Assembly: GCA_030038765.1 (NCBI GenBank)
Contig: JASHRA010000259.1
Coordinates: forward strand, 1 to 15,886
DNA: 15,886 nt
Reading direction: 5' to 3'
DNA from: Candidatus Dormiibacterota bacterium
Lineage (GTDB): Bacteria; Chloroflexota; Dormibacteria; Aeolococcales; Bog-877
Positions 1 to 5,717 of this stretch are shown piece after piece (position 1 is the stretch's first letter; every line of letters begins with the position of its first letter). The translations under genes and the position numbers were made by a program. The notes beneath the pieces are model-generated. The model saw only the letters and a program-made list of their open reading frames with translations. It had not been told where the DNA came from and did not search any database.

Positions 1-1164
1 CTCCTGGAGCTGGCGGATGTCCTTCTCCCCCCGCCCGCTGAGGTTCACCAGGAGCAGGTCGTCCTCGTCCCGCTCGGCCCAGAGGCGCAGCGCCAGGGCC
101 AGGGCATGGGCGCTCTCCAGGGCCGGCACGATGCCCTCCCGGCGGGCGCAGAGGTAATAGGCGGAAACGGCCTCCTGGTCGCCCACGCCGGTGTAGCGGG
201 CCCTTCCCGTCTGCTTCAGCAGGGCGTGCTCCGGGCCCACCCCGGGGTAGTCCAGCCCGGCGCTGACCGAGTGCGTCTCCAGCACCTGGCCCTGCGCGTC
301 CTGGAGCAGGTAGGAGCGCGCCCCGTGGAGCACGCCGACGCTGCCCAGGCTGAGGGAGGCGCCGTTCTCGCCCGGGCCGGGGCCGCGTCCCAGCGCCTCG
401 GCGCCCCAGAGCCGCACCTCGGGGTCGTCGACGAAGCCGGAGAAGATCCCGATGGCGTTGCTGCCCCCGCCGACGCAGGCGATGACGTCGCTGGGGAGGC
501 GGCCGAAGCGCTCCAGGCACTGGGCCCTGGCCTCGGTCCCGATCACGCTCTGGAACTGGCGCACCATGTAGGGGTAGGGGTGGGGCCCGACCGCGCTGCC
601 GATGACGTAGAAGGTGTCGTCGGCGCGCGTGGCCCACTCCCGCATGGCCGCGTTGACGGCGTCCTTGAGCGTCCGGGTGCCGTCCTCGACGGGGTGAACC
701 GAGGCCCCGAGCAGGCCCATGGTGACGACGTTGGGGGCCTGCCGCTCGATGTCCAGCTGGCCCATGTAGACCTCCACCTCGAGGCCCAGCTGGGCGCCCA
801 CCGTGGCGGTGGCGACGCCGTGCTGGCCGGCCCCGGTCTCGGCGATGAGGCGGCGCAGCCCCATGCGCCGGGCCATCAGGCCCTGGCCGAGGGCGTTGTT
901 GATCTTGTGGGCGCCGGTGTGGTTGAGGTCCTCGCGCTTCAGCAGCAGGGGCGCCCCGCCCGGGGCCAGCCGGCGGGCGGCGTAGAGGGGGGAGGGCCGG
1001 CCGACGTAGTCGCGCAGCAGCTCCCGGTACTCGGCCCAGAAGCGCTGGTCCGAGAAGGCCTCCTGGACCACCGCCTGGAGCCGGGTCACGGCCTGGTGGA
1101 GGACCTCGGGGACGAACTGGCCCCCGAACTCGCCGAAGTAGCCCCGGCGGTCAGGAGGACGCAT
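1..1164 (-). CDS. trpB: Tryptophan synthase beta chain, C-terminus cut by window edge
   Basis: PLP-dependent beta subunit that condenses indole with L-serine to make tryptophan in the cytoplasmic alpha2beta2 complex. The 388 visible codons read continuously from an ATG at 1164. The start YFGEFGGQFVPE is typical of TrpB. The motif NHTGAHKINN puts the PLP lysine at K87 and LIAETGAGQHG puts the catalytic glutamate at E109, the same numbers as the Salmonella enzyme. The phosphate-binding GGGSNAIG loop and the C-terminal SGRGEKD are also present. No stop is reached at base 1, so roughly 10-20 residues are probably missing. Its start overlaps the end of trpF by 14 bp, so it is the fourth gene of a trpDCFB operon. 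trpA may follow outside the window. Identification is secure. Confidence 0.97.
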   Translation of the reverse strand, partial: MRPPDRRGYFGEFGGQFVPEVLHQAVTRLQAVVQEAFSDQRFWAEYRELLRDYVGRPSPLYAARRLAPGGAPLLLKREDLNHTGAHKINNALGQGLMARRMGLRRLIAETGAGQHGVATATVGAQLGLEVEVYMGQLDIERQAPNVVTMGLLGASVHPVEDGTRTLKDAVNAAMREWATRADDTFYVIGSAVGPHPYPYMVRQFQSVIGTEARAQCLERFGRLPSDVIACVGGGSNAIGIFSGFVDDPEVRLWGAEALGRGPGPGENGASLSLGSVGVLHGARSYLLQDAQGQVLETHSVSAGLDYPGVGPEHALLKQTGRARYTGVGDQEAVSAYYLCARREGIVPALESAHALALALRLWAERDEDDLLLVNLSGRGEKDIRQLQE

Positions 1165-1840
1165 CGGCCAGTCGCACCGCGGAGACGAACGCTGAGAGCT
1201 TCCCGGGGTCCTTGGCGGCCCCCGCCTCGACCCCGGAGCGGACGTCCACGGCATAGGGGTGGAGCAGGCGCACGCAGGCGCCGACGTTGTCCGGGCGCAG
1301 CCCTCCGCTGACCACCGCCGAGCGCTCCGGCAGGATGCCCAGCAGGCGCTCCCAGGGGAAGGTCTGGCCCGAGCCCCCGGCCAGCGGCCCCGGGCTCTCG
1401 AAGACGGGGAGGGCGTCGGGGTAGGCCCGGATCCGGGCCGCGAGCGCGTCCGGGTCCGCGGGCCCGGCGGAGACCCGCAGCACCTTGAGGTAGGGGCGGC
1501 CCAGCCAGCGGCAGAGCCCGGCCGGCTCCGCGCCCGAGAACTGGGGCACCATGGAGGGCAGGGCCCGGGCGGCGGCCCGGAGCTGGGCCCGCTCGGGGTC
1601 GACGAAGACCGCGACCAGGGTCACCCCGGGAGGCAGCTCGGCCGCGATCTCGGCCGCCCGCCCGGGCGAGACCCGCCGCGGGCTGGGGGCCAGGATCACG
1701 CCGACCGCGTCCGCGCCCGCGGCCAGGGCCAGGCGGGCGTCGGCCGCCGAGTTGCAGCCGCAGATCTTGATCCGCGTCCGTCCCAGCTCCTCCCCGGCGG
1801 GCCCCAGGGAGGGGAGCGGGGCGGCGGTGGGGGCGATCAT
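1151..1840 (-). CDS. trpF: Phosphoribosylanthranilate isomerase, divergent
   Basis: Predicted (beta/alpha)8 isomerase converting phosphoribosylanthranilate to CdRP; 229 aa. The ATG at 1840 overlaps the trpC stop in an ATGA, which decides the start. This leaves an unusual 22-residue Ala/Pro-rich extension before RIKICG. The general-base cysteine is C27 in KICG. The phosphate-site motif VVSGGLRPDNV and the C-terminal VDVRSGVE are intact. Two motifs deviate. The usual QLHG reads QFSG (residues 100-103). The segment that normally carries the general-acid aspartate (LLDS before the GGTG/GGSG loop) reads VFES, giving E148 instead of Asp. The gene may encode a slow or specialised isomerase, but the frame is intact and tightly embedded in the operon, so it is not a pseudogene. 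trpB follows with a 14-bp overlap. Confidence 0.93.
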   Translation of the reverse strand: MIAPTAAPLPSLGPAGEELGRTRIKICGCNSAADARLALAAGADAVGVILAPSPRRVSPGRAAEIAAELPPGVTLVAVFVDPERAQLRAAARALPSMVPQFSGAEPAGLCRWLGRPYLKVLRVSAGPADPDALAARIRAYPDALPVFESPGPLAGGSGQTFPWERLLGILPERSAVVSGGLRPDNVGACVRLLHPYAVDVRSGVEAGAAKDPGKLSAFVSAVRLADASS

Positions 1841-2652
1841 CCCGGCACCTCGGTGGCGGCGGCCTGGGGTAGGCCCCGGGCCGCCGCCAGCCAGGCCGCC
1901 GGGTCCGCCGCGCGCATCAGCGCCTCGCCGACGAGGAAGGCCCCCACCCCGAGGGCGCGCGCCGATCGCACCTGGGCGGGGTCGGAGTAGCCGCTCTCGC
2001 TCACCAGCACCACCCCCTCGGGCACCAGGGGCAGGAGCCGGAGGGTGAGCTCGGGGTCGACGCGGAGCGTCCGTAGGTCGCGGTTGTTGACGCCCAGGAG
2101 CCGGGCGCCGGCCCCCAGGGCGCGCTCCAGCTCTGACTCCTGGTGGACCTCCACCAGGATGTCGAGGCGCCACTCCCGGGCCGCCTCCAGCAGGCGCCCC
2201 AGCTGGGTCCGGGAGAGCCCGGCGGCGATGGCCAGGACGGCGTCGGCCCCGGCGGCGGCGGACTGGGCCAGCTCGTACTCGGTGGTGAGGAAGTCCTTGC
2301 GCAGGAGGGGCAGCTGGCAGGCCCGGCGGACCTCCCCCAAATGCTCCAGCCGGCCCCCGAAGCGGCTCTCCTCGGTGAGCACGCTGAGGGCGCAGGCACC
2401 TCCGCGCTGGTAGCTCGAGGCGATCTCGGCGGGCCGGAAGTCGGGCTGGATCACCCCCGCCGAGGGCGAGGCCCGCTTGAGCTCCGCCACCAGCGCCGCC
2501 GGCCAGGCCCGCTCCAGGGCCCGGCGGAAGGGGCGGCGTCCCTCGACGGAGAGCTGGGCCCGGCTCCGGACCTGGGCCGGGCTCAGCTGGTCCATCTCCC
2601 GGCGAAGGCGGCGGGAGCGCTCCCGGTAGAGGCTGGCCAGCAGGTCAGGCAC
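1837..2652 (-). CDS. trpC: Indole-3-glycerol phosphate synthase
   Basis: Closes the indole ring from CdRP to indole-3-glycerol phosphate; 271 aa, normal length for a monofunctional TrpC. It starts at a GTG at 2652 that overlaps the trpD stop by 8 bp, and the N-terminus MPDLLASLYRERSRRL is a typical TrpC start. All catalytic positions of the family are visible: E57 and K59 in AELKRASPS, K119 in LLRKDF, E168 in LVEVH, N190 in GVNNRDL, and E219 and S220 in VSESG. The C-terminal phosphate loop VGEALM is present. It overlaps trpF by 4 bp (ATGA), implying translational coupling. Nothing is odd about it. Identification is secure. Confidence 0.97.
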   Translation of the reverse strand: MPDLLASLYRERSRRLRREMDQLSPAQVRSRAQLSVEGRRPFRRALERAWPAALVAELKRASPSAGVIQPDFRPAEIASSYQRGGACALSVLTEESRFGGRLEHLGEVRRACQLPLLRKDFLTTEYELAQSAAAGADAVLAIAAGLSRTQLGRLLEAAREWRLDILVEVHQESELERALGAGARLLGVNNRDLRTLRVDPELTLRLLPLVPEGVVLVSESGYSDPAQVRSARALGVGAFLVGEALMRAADPAAWLAAARGLPQAAATEVPG

Positions 2653-3727
2653 GGGCCGGCACCGCTGCCTCCGGAGCTCCGCGGAGCGCCTCCAGAGCGG
2701 CCATGGCGGCGCCCGACGAGAGGCTCCGGCGGGCCTCCTCCAGGCCCTCGTCCAGCCGCTCCACGGCTCCCGCCACCAGCAGCGCCAGGGCGGCGTTGAG
2801 GGCCACCACGTCCGCCCGCGGGGAGCGCTCCCCGCCGAGGATGGCGAGGATGACCGCCGCGTTCTCGCCGGCGTCGCCGCCGCGGAGCTGGTCCAGGCTG
2901 GCCCGGACCCCGAAGCGCTCCGGCTCCAGGAGCCAGCGCCGGGTGCCCTCGGGGCCGAACTCCACCACCTGCGTCGGGCCCTCGCCGGCGACCTCGTCGA
3001 GGCCGCTGGCGGAGTGGACCACGGCGCCCCGCTCGGCCCCCAGCCCGAGCAGGGCCTCCGCCACCAGGGCCAGCTGGGGCTCGCCGAAGACCCCCACCAC
3101 CAGCCGGGGGGTCCCAGCCGGGTTGCAGAGGGGACCCAGCAGGTTGAAGATCGTGCGCACCCCGAGCTCGCGACGGAGCGGGCCCACGACGCGCATCGCC
3201 GGGTGGTAGCGCGGGGCGAAGAGGAAGGCGATCCGGTGGCGCTGGAGCAGGGCGGCGGACTGCTCCGGCTCCCGTTCCAGGGGCACGCCCAGCGCCTCCA
3301 GGACGTCGGCGCTGCCGCAGCGGCTGGAGGCGGCGCGGTTGCCGTGCTTGGCCACCGGGACGCCGGCGCCGGCCACCACCAGGGCGGCCGCGGTGGAGAT
3401 GTTGATGCTGCGGCTGCCGTCGCCGCCGGTGCCCACGATGTCGATCACCAGGGGCAGGCGGTGCTCGACCCGGAGGGCGCGGCGGCGCATGGCGGTGGCC
3501 GCGCCCACCACCTCCGCGATGGTCTCGCCCCGGGCCGCCAGCAGGACCAGGAGGGCGGACGCCTGGGCCTGGGTCAGCTCGCCGTCGACCATCGCCCCCA
3601 CGACGCGGTCGCTCTCGCCGGCGCTGAGCGTGGCTCCGCCCATGAGCCGGCGCAGCAGCGCCGGGAAGTCGAGGGCGGCCTCGGTCCCGGCCTCAGCGGA
3701 CCGCCCCGCCGTCACCCGCTCTGTCAT
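2645..3727 (-). CDS. trpD: Anthranilate phosphoribosyltransferase
   Basis: Transfers phosphoribose from PRPP to anthranilate, the second pathway step; 360 aa. An in-frame GTG lies at 3733, but the Shine-Dalgarno GGGGGAGG (3735-3742) is 1 nt from it and 7 nt from the ATG at 3727, so I chose the ATG. The PRPP-binding GTGGDG is at residues 99-104, followed by NIST and KHGNR (127-131), with the family pattern SRCGSADVLEALG. The FAPRYHPAM segment, the NLLGPLCNP segment and the metal-binding DE in GLDEV are all present. It is the first structural gene of the left operon, lies just after a Trp-codon attenuator, and overlaps trpC by 8 bp. It is monofunctional, not fused to TrpG. Confidence 0.97.
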   Translation of the reverse strand: MTERVTAGRSAEAGTEAALDFPALLRRLMGGATLSAGESDRVVGAMVDGELTQAQASALLVLLAARGETIAEVVGAATAMRRRALRVEHRLPLVIDIVGTGGDGSRSINISTAAALVVAGAGVPVAKHGNRAASSRCGSADVLEALGVPLEREPEQSAALLQRHRIAFLFAPRYHPAMRVVGPLRRELGVRTIFNLLGPLCNPAGTPRLVVGVFGEPQLALVAEALLGLGAERGAVVHSASGLDEVAGEGPTQVVEFGPEGTRRWLLEPERFGVRASLDQLRGGDAGENAAVILAILGGERSPRADVVALNAALALLVAGAVERLDEGLEEARRSLSSGAAMAALEALRGAPEAAVPARA

Positions 3728-3734
3728 CGCCACG

Positions 3735-3742
3735 CCTCCCCC
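3735..3742 (-). promoter_or_regulatory. Ribosome binding site of trpD
   Basis: On the minus strand this reads GGGGGAGG, 7 nt before the ATG at 3727. It decides the trpD start against the GTG at 3733. It follows the T-run of the attenuator directly, so trpD is translated only from read-through transcripts. Confidence 0.8.
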
Positions 3743-3745
3743 GGC

Positions 3746-3779
3746 AAAAAGAAAGAGCCCCGGGCTGGGCCCAGGGCTC
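3746..3779 (-). terminator. Attenuator terminator of the trpDCFB operon
   Basis: Minus strand: GAGCCCTGGG (3779-3770), loop CCCAG (3769-3765), CCCGGGGCTC (3764-3755), then TTTCTTTTT (3754-3746). The stem is 10 bp with one T-G wobble. It lies between a Trp-containing leader peptide and the trpD RBS, the classic place for a transcription attenuator. A terminator of nearly the same form precedes trpE. Confidence 0.88.
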
Positions 3780-3830
3780 GGTGTCGCCTCCTGTCGCTGC
3801 GACTAGGCGCGCGACGGCACCGGACCCCTG
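3772..3830 (-). promoter_or_regulatory. Proposed antiterminator of the trpD leader
   Basis: CAGGGGTCCGGTG (3830-3818) can pair with CACCGAGCCCTG (3783-3772). This gives 5 bp, one mismatch, one T-A pair, one bulged C, and 5 bp. The second strand includes most of the 5' arm of the terminator, so the two structures exclude each other. The first arm begins 5 nt after the last Trp codon of the leader. Pairing was done by eye with no energy calculation. Confidence 0.65.
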
Positions 3831-3877
3831 AAGGGCCAGTCCCGGCGCCAGTCGAGGACGAAGGCGACGCTCACCAC
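3803..3877 (-). CDS. Trp leader peptide of the trpDCFB operon
   Basis: A 24-codon frame with start GTG at 3877 and stop TAG at 3805-3803. It begins MVS, contains DWRRDWPF with Trp at codons 10 and 14, and ends PVPSRA. A second GTG follows immediately at 3874. I prefer the first because it aligns with MVS in the trpE leader and because it lies exactly 7 nt after the -10 box, which suggests a leaderless transcript; no Shine-Dalgarno is visible. Ribosome stalling at the Trp codons when tRNA-Trp is uncharged would free the antiterminator. It is too short for normal gene calling. Support comes from its position, its Trp codons and its resemblance to the second leader. Confidence 0.8.
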   Translation of the reverse strand: MVSVAFVLDWRRDWPFRGPVPSRA

Positions 3878-3884
3878 GTGGCGG

Positions 3885-3914
3885 ATTCTGGACCAGAGCC
3901 AGGCGGGCCGTCAA
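3885..3914 (-). promoter_or_regulatory. Promoter of the trpDCFB operon
   Basis: Minus strand -35 TTGACG (3914-3909), 18-nt spacer, -10 CAGAAT (3890-3885). The hexamers and spacer length are identical in the trpE promoter. The stretch GGTCCAGAATCCGCC around the -10 differs from the trpE copy at one base in 15. The expected start point is near 3877, the leader GTG. Confidence 0.75.
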
Positions 3915-3926
3915 ACCCCCCGGCGC

Positions 3927-3943
3927 GCCCGCCCGGCGCGGGC
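3927..3943 (-). terminator. Hairpin directly after the Rho_N-family gene
   Basis: Minus strand GCCCGC, loop GCCGG, GCGGGC, starting on the base after the TGA stop at 3944. The stem is a perfect 6 bp. There is no good T-tract: GCGCCGGGGGG then TTT, and that TTT already abuts the trpD -35. It could separate the upstream gene from the trp operon. Confidence 0.35.
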
Positions 3944-4276
3944 TCAGCCGCGCTGGCCCAGGGCCGCCTCCAGCTGGGCCTTGTTCATCCGCGAGCGCCC
4001 CCTGATGCCGCGCGACTTGGCCTCGGCGTAGAGCTGCTCCCGGGTCCGGCCGCCGGCCCCGCGATGGGAGCGCAGCCCGCCCCTCCGGCCCGAGGAGAGG
4101 TCTCGGGTCGAGGTCCGGCTGGCCTGGCGCGACTCACCGCTCCTGGCCCGCTCCTTGTTCACGGTGCGGGCGGCGATCTCCTTGGCCCGCGAGTCCGAGC
4201 TGCCGCGCTCGCGCAGGCCGCTGGCGATGTGCTGGTACTGCCGCTCCCGCTTGGCGCTCCAATCCTGCCTCGGCAT
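3944..4276 (-). CDS. Small basic 'plasmid stabilization' family protein with Rho_N-like C-terminus
   Basis: 110 aa, strongly basic. The start ATG at 4276 follows AGGAGG with 8 nt spacing. The pattern is that of a widespread chromosomal family usually annotated 'plasmid stabilization protein': an N-terminal part with W6 and the segment RAKEIAARTVNKERARSGE (residues 30-48), a Ser/Arg/Gly-rich linker with SSGRRGG and SHRGAGGRTREQLY, and a C-terminal GIRGRSRMNKAQLEAAL (90-106). That last segment resembles the helix-extended-helix of SAP/Rho N-terminal domains, which bind nucleic acid. A nucleic-acid-binding role is an inference; the plasmid label is historical and there is no plasmid context here. 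It is divergent from the PfpI gene and ends about 30 bp before the trpD promoter. Confidence 0.85.
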   Translation of the reverse strand: MPRQDWSAKRERQYQHIASGLRERGSSDSRAKEIAARTVNKERARSGESRQASRTSTRDLSSGRRGGLRSHRGAGGRTREQLYAEAKSRGIRGRSRMNKAQLEAALGQRG

Positions 4277-4481
4277 GGCCTGGACCTCCTGACTGCTCCT
4301 CGACCTCTGGGTGGCCCTCTCCGCCGACGCTAGCAGTCCCCACCGGGGCCGGCGCCAGCGAACTGGCGGAGGCGCGGGCCGAGCGGAGAAACGGCGCCCG
4401 CGCGCCCCCGTTGACCCTGTGGGCGCCGGGCTGCCCCGCGAGGCGTCACGAGCTGCGGGCAGGGAGATTGGAGGAACCGAT

Positions 4482-5018
4482 ATGCGCATCGCTTGCCTGA
4501 TCGCCGGCGACTTCGAGGACAGCGAGTACAGCGACCCGGCCGAGGCCTTCCGCACCGCCGGCCACGAGGTGACCCTGATCGGGACCGAGGCGGACCAGAC
4601 CCTGGAGGGCAAGCGCCACCAGGCCACGGTCAGCACCGAGCTGGCCATCGCCGACGCCCGGCCCCAGGACTTCGACGCGCTCTTCATCCCGGGCGGCTAC
4701 TCGCCCGACCAGCTGCGCGCCGACCCGCGCTTCGTCGACTTCTGCCACTGGTTCATGGAGGCGGCCCGCCCGGTCCTGGCCATCTGCCACGGGCCCCAGC
4801 TGCTGCTCAGCGCGGGCGACGTCAGGGGCCGCCGCATGACCGCCTGGAAGACGGTCCAGGGGGACCTGCGCCAGGCCGGCGCCGAGGTCAGCGACGAGAG
4901 CGTGGTGGTGGACGGCAACCTCGTCACCTCACGCCAGCCCCAGGACATCCCGGACTTCGTCAGCCAGTCGCTGGAGCTGCTGGCGGCGCTCCAGGGCGCG
5001 ACCCCGGCCGGGGCCTGA
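4482..5018 (+). CDS. DJ-1/PfpI family protein
   Basis: 178 aa, the usual length of the PfpI/YhbO branch of the class I glutamine-amidotransferase-like fold. The nucleophile elbow AICHGPQ gives C102 and H103, and the N-terminal GDFEDSEY holds the conserved acidic residues (E12, E15), one of which should pair with the cysteine. AWKTVQGDLRQAGAE and VTSRQPQDIPDF are typical of the stress-protein/deglycase subgroup. The start ATG at 4482 follows GGAGG with 7 nt spacing. Members act in the cytoplasm in protection against electrophile or oxidative damage, and protease and deglycase activities have both been claimed for the family. It stands alone on this strand, ending 38 bp before a convergent gene with a strong hairpin between them. 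Confidence 0.92.
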   Translation: MRIACLIAGDFEDSEYSDPAEAFRTAGHEVTLIGTEADQTLEGKRHQATVSTELAIADARPQDFDALFIPGGYSPDQLRADPRFVDFCHWFMEAARPVLAICHGPQLLLSAGDVRGRRMTAWKTVQGDLRQAGAEVSDESVVVDGNLVTSRQPQDIPDFVSQSLELLAALQGATPAGA

Positions 5019-5026
5019 GCCTGCGT

Positions 5027-5057
5027 GCCCGGTCCGGGGCCGCCCCCCGGGCCGGGC
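5027..5057. terminator. Strong hairpin between convergent genes
   Basis: GCCCGGTCCGGGG (5027-5039), loop CCGCC, CCCCGGGCCGGGC (5045-5057): a 13-bp stem with a single T-G wobble. It fills the gap between the PfpI stop (5018) and the stop of the minus-strand gene (5057). Neither side has a T-tract, so it is a bidirectional hairpin terminator or transcript 3' end protector rather than a textbook intrinsic terminator. Confidence 0.55.
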
Positions 5058-5644
5058 TACCCCTCGGGGGAGGCGGGGAGCGCGGCCCCGGGTGGCGGCG
5101 GGGGCGCGCAGAGGCGGTCGAGCAGGGGCGCGAAGCGGCCGTAGAAGCCGGGGTTGGCGATCTCGCTGGCCCCCATCCAGCCGTTGTCCAGGGTCCGGCA
5201 GCCGGTGTCCTGGTACCAGAGGTCGGCGGGCGCCCGGGTCCGGTACGAGAGCGCGATCAGGGTCGCCTGGTAGAAGCCGGCGGGGCAGGCGACGGCGCCG
5301 CTCGGGGGACGCGTGCTGAGCTCGCGGATGACGCCGGCCAGGCGCCGCGCCTGGGCCCGGTCGAGGCGGGCCCAGTGGGCCAGAGTGGGGCTGGAGGAGG
5401 GCCTCCGGGCGGCCGCGTAGCGGCAGATCAGGCCCCCCACGGGGGAGGCCGGAACCAGCTCGCGCTCCACCCAGCTCCCCCGGTTGGCGACGTCCTGGGC
5501 GTGGCCCAGGGACTGGGGGCATCCGCGGGCGGGCAGCAGGCGGATGGTGGGCGCGCGGGGCGGGATGTGCCAGGGCTTGAGGCTGGTCGCCGTCAGCGGG
5601 GCCAGCCCGAGCAGGAGCATGAGCGGCACCCCTCGCCTGTCCAT
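5057..5644 (-). CDS. Secreted protein of unknown function
   Basis: 195 aa from the ATG at 5644; a TTG two codons upstream (5650) is also possible and neither has a clear Shine-Dalgarno. The N-terminus MDRRGVPLMLLLGLAPLTAT looks like a signal peptide or anchor. The remainder has Cys at 42, 74, 120, 149 and 179, enough for two disulfides outside the cell. The pattern ACP (119-121), then GCRTLDNG (148-155), resembles uncharacterised secreted proteins of Actinobacteria with a CP...GC...NG arrangement; this is recalled from memory and not searched. The C-terminus ends in a Pro/Ala-rich tail. It lies 73 bp downstream of the GH3 gene on the same strand and may share its transcript. No enzymatic motif is recognised. 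Confidence 0.72.
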   Translation of the reverse strand: MDRRGVPLMLLLGLAPLTATSLKPWHIPPRAPTIRLLPARGCPQSLGHAQDVANRGSWVERELVPASPVGGLICRYAAARRPSSSPTLAHWARLDRAQARRLAGVIRELSTRPPSGAVACPAGFYQATLIALSYRTRAPADLWYQDTGCRTLDNGWMGASEIANPGFYGRFAPLLDRLCAPPPPPGAALPASPEG

Positions 5645-5717
5645 GACCAAGACGACGCCGGCCCCGCCGCCCCGGTTCCCGCCCGGCGGAGCCCGTGCTG
5701 GCGGCGCCGCCCCCGAC

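Noticed and set aside
106..1311. Long plus-strand open frame over trpB/trpF
   Set aside because: Antisense shadow of real genes in GC-rich DNA; its Gly/Ala/His/Val-rich composition shows no family motif.
1841..2173. N-terminal extension of trpF into trpC
   Set aside because: The sequence is low-complexity Arg/Pro/Gly and overlaps well-conserved trpC; the ATGA overlap at 1837-1840 gives the natural start.
3944..4687. Plasmid origin or toxin-antitoxin locus suggested by the 'plasmid stabilization' family name
   Set aside because: Only the single gene is present, with no partner, iterons or replication genes; the family is common on chromosomes.
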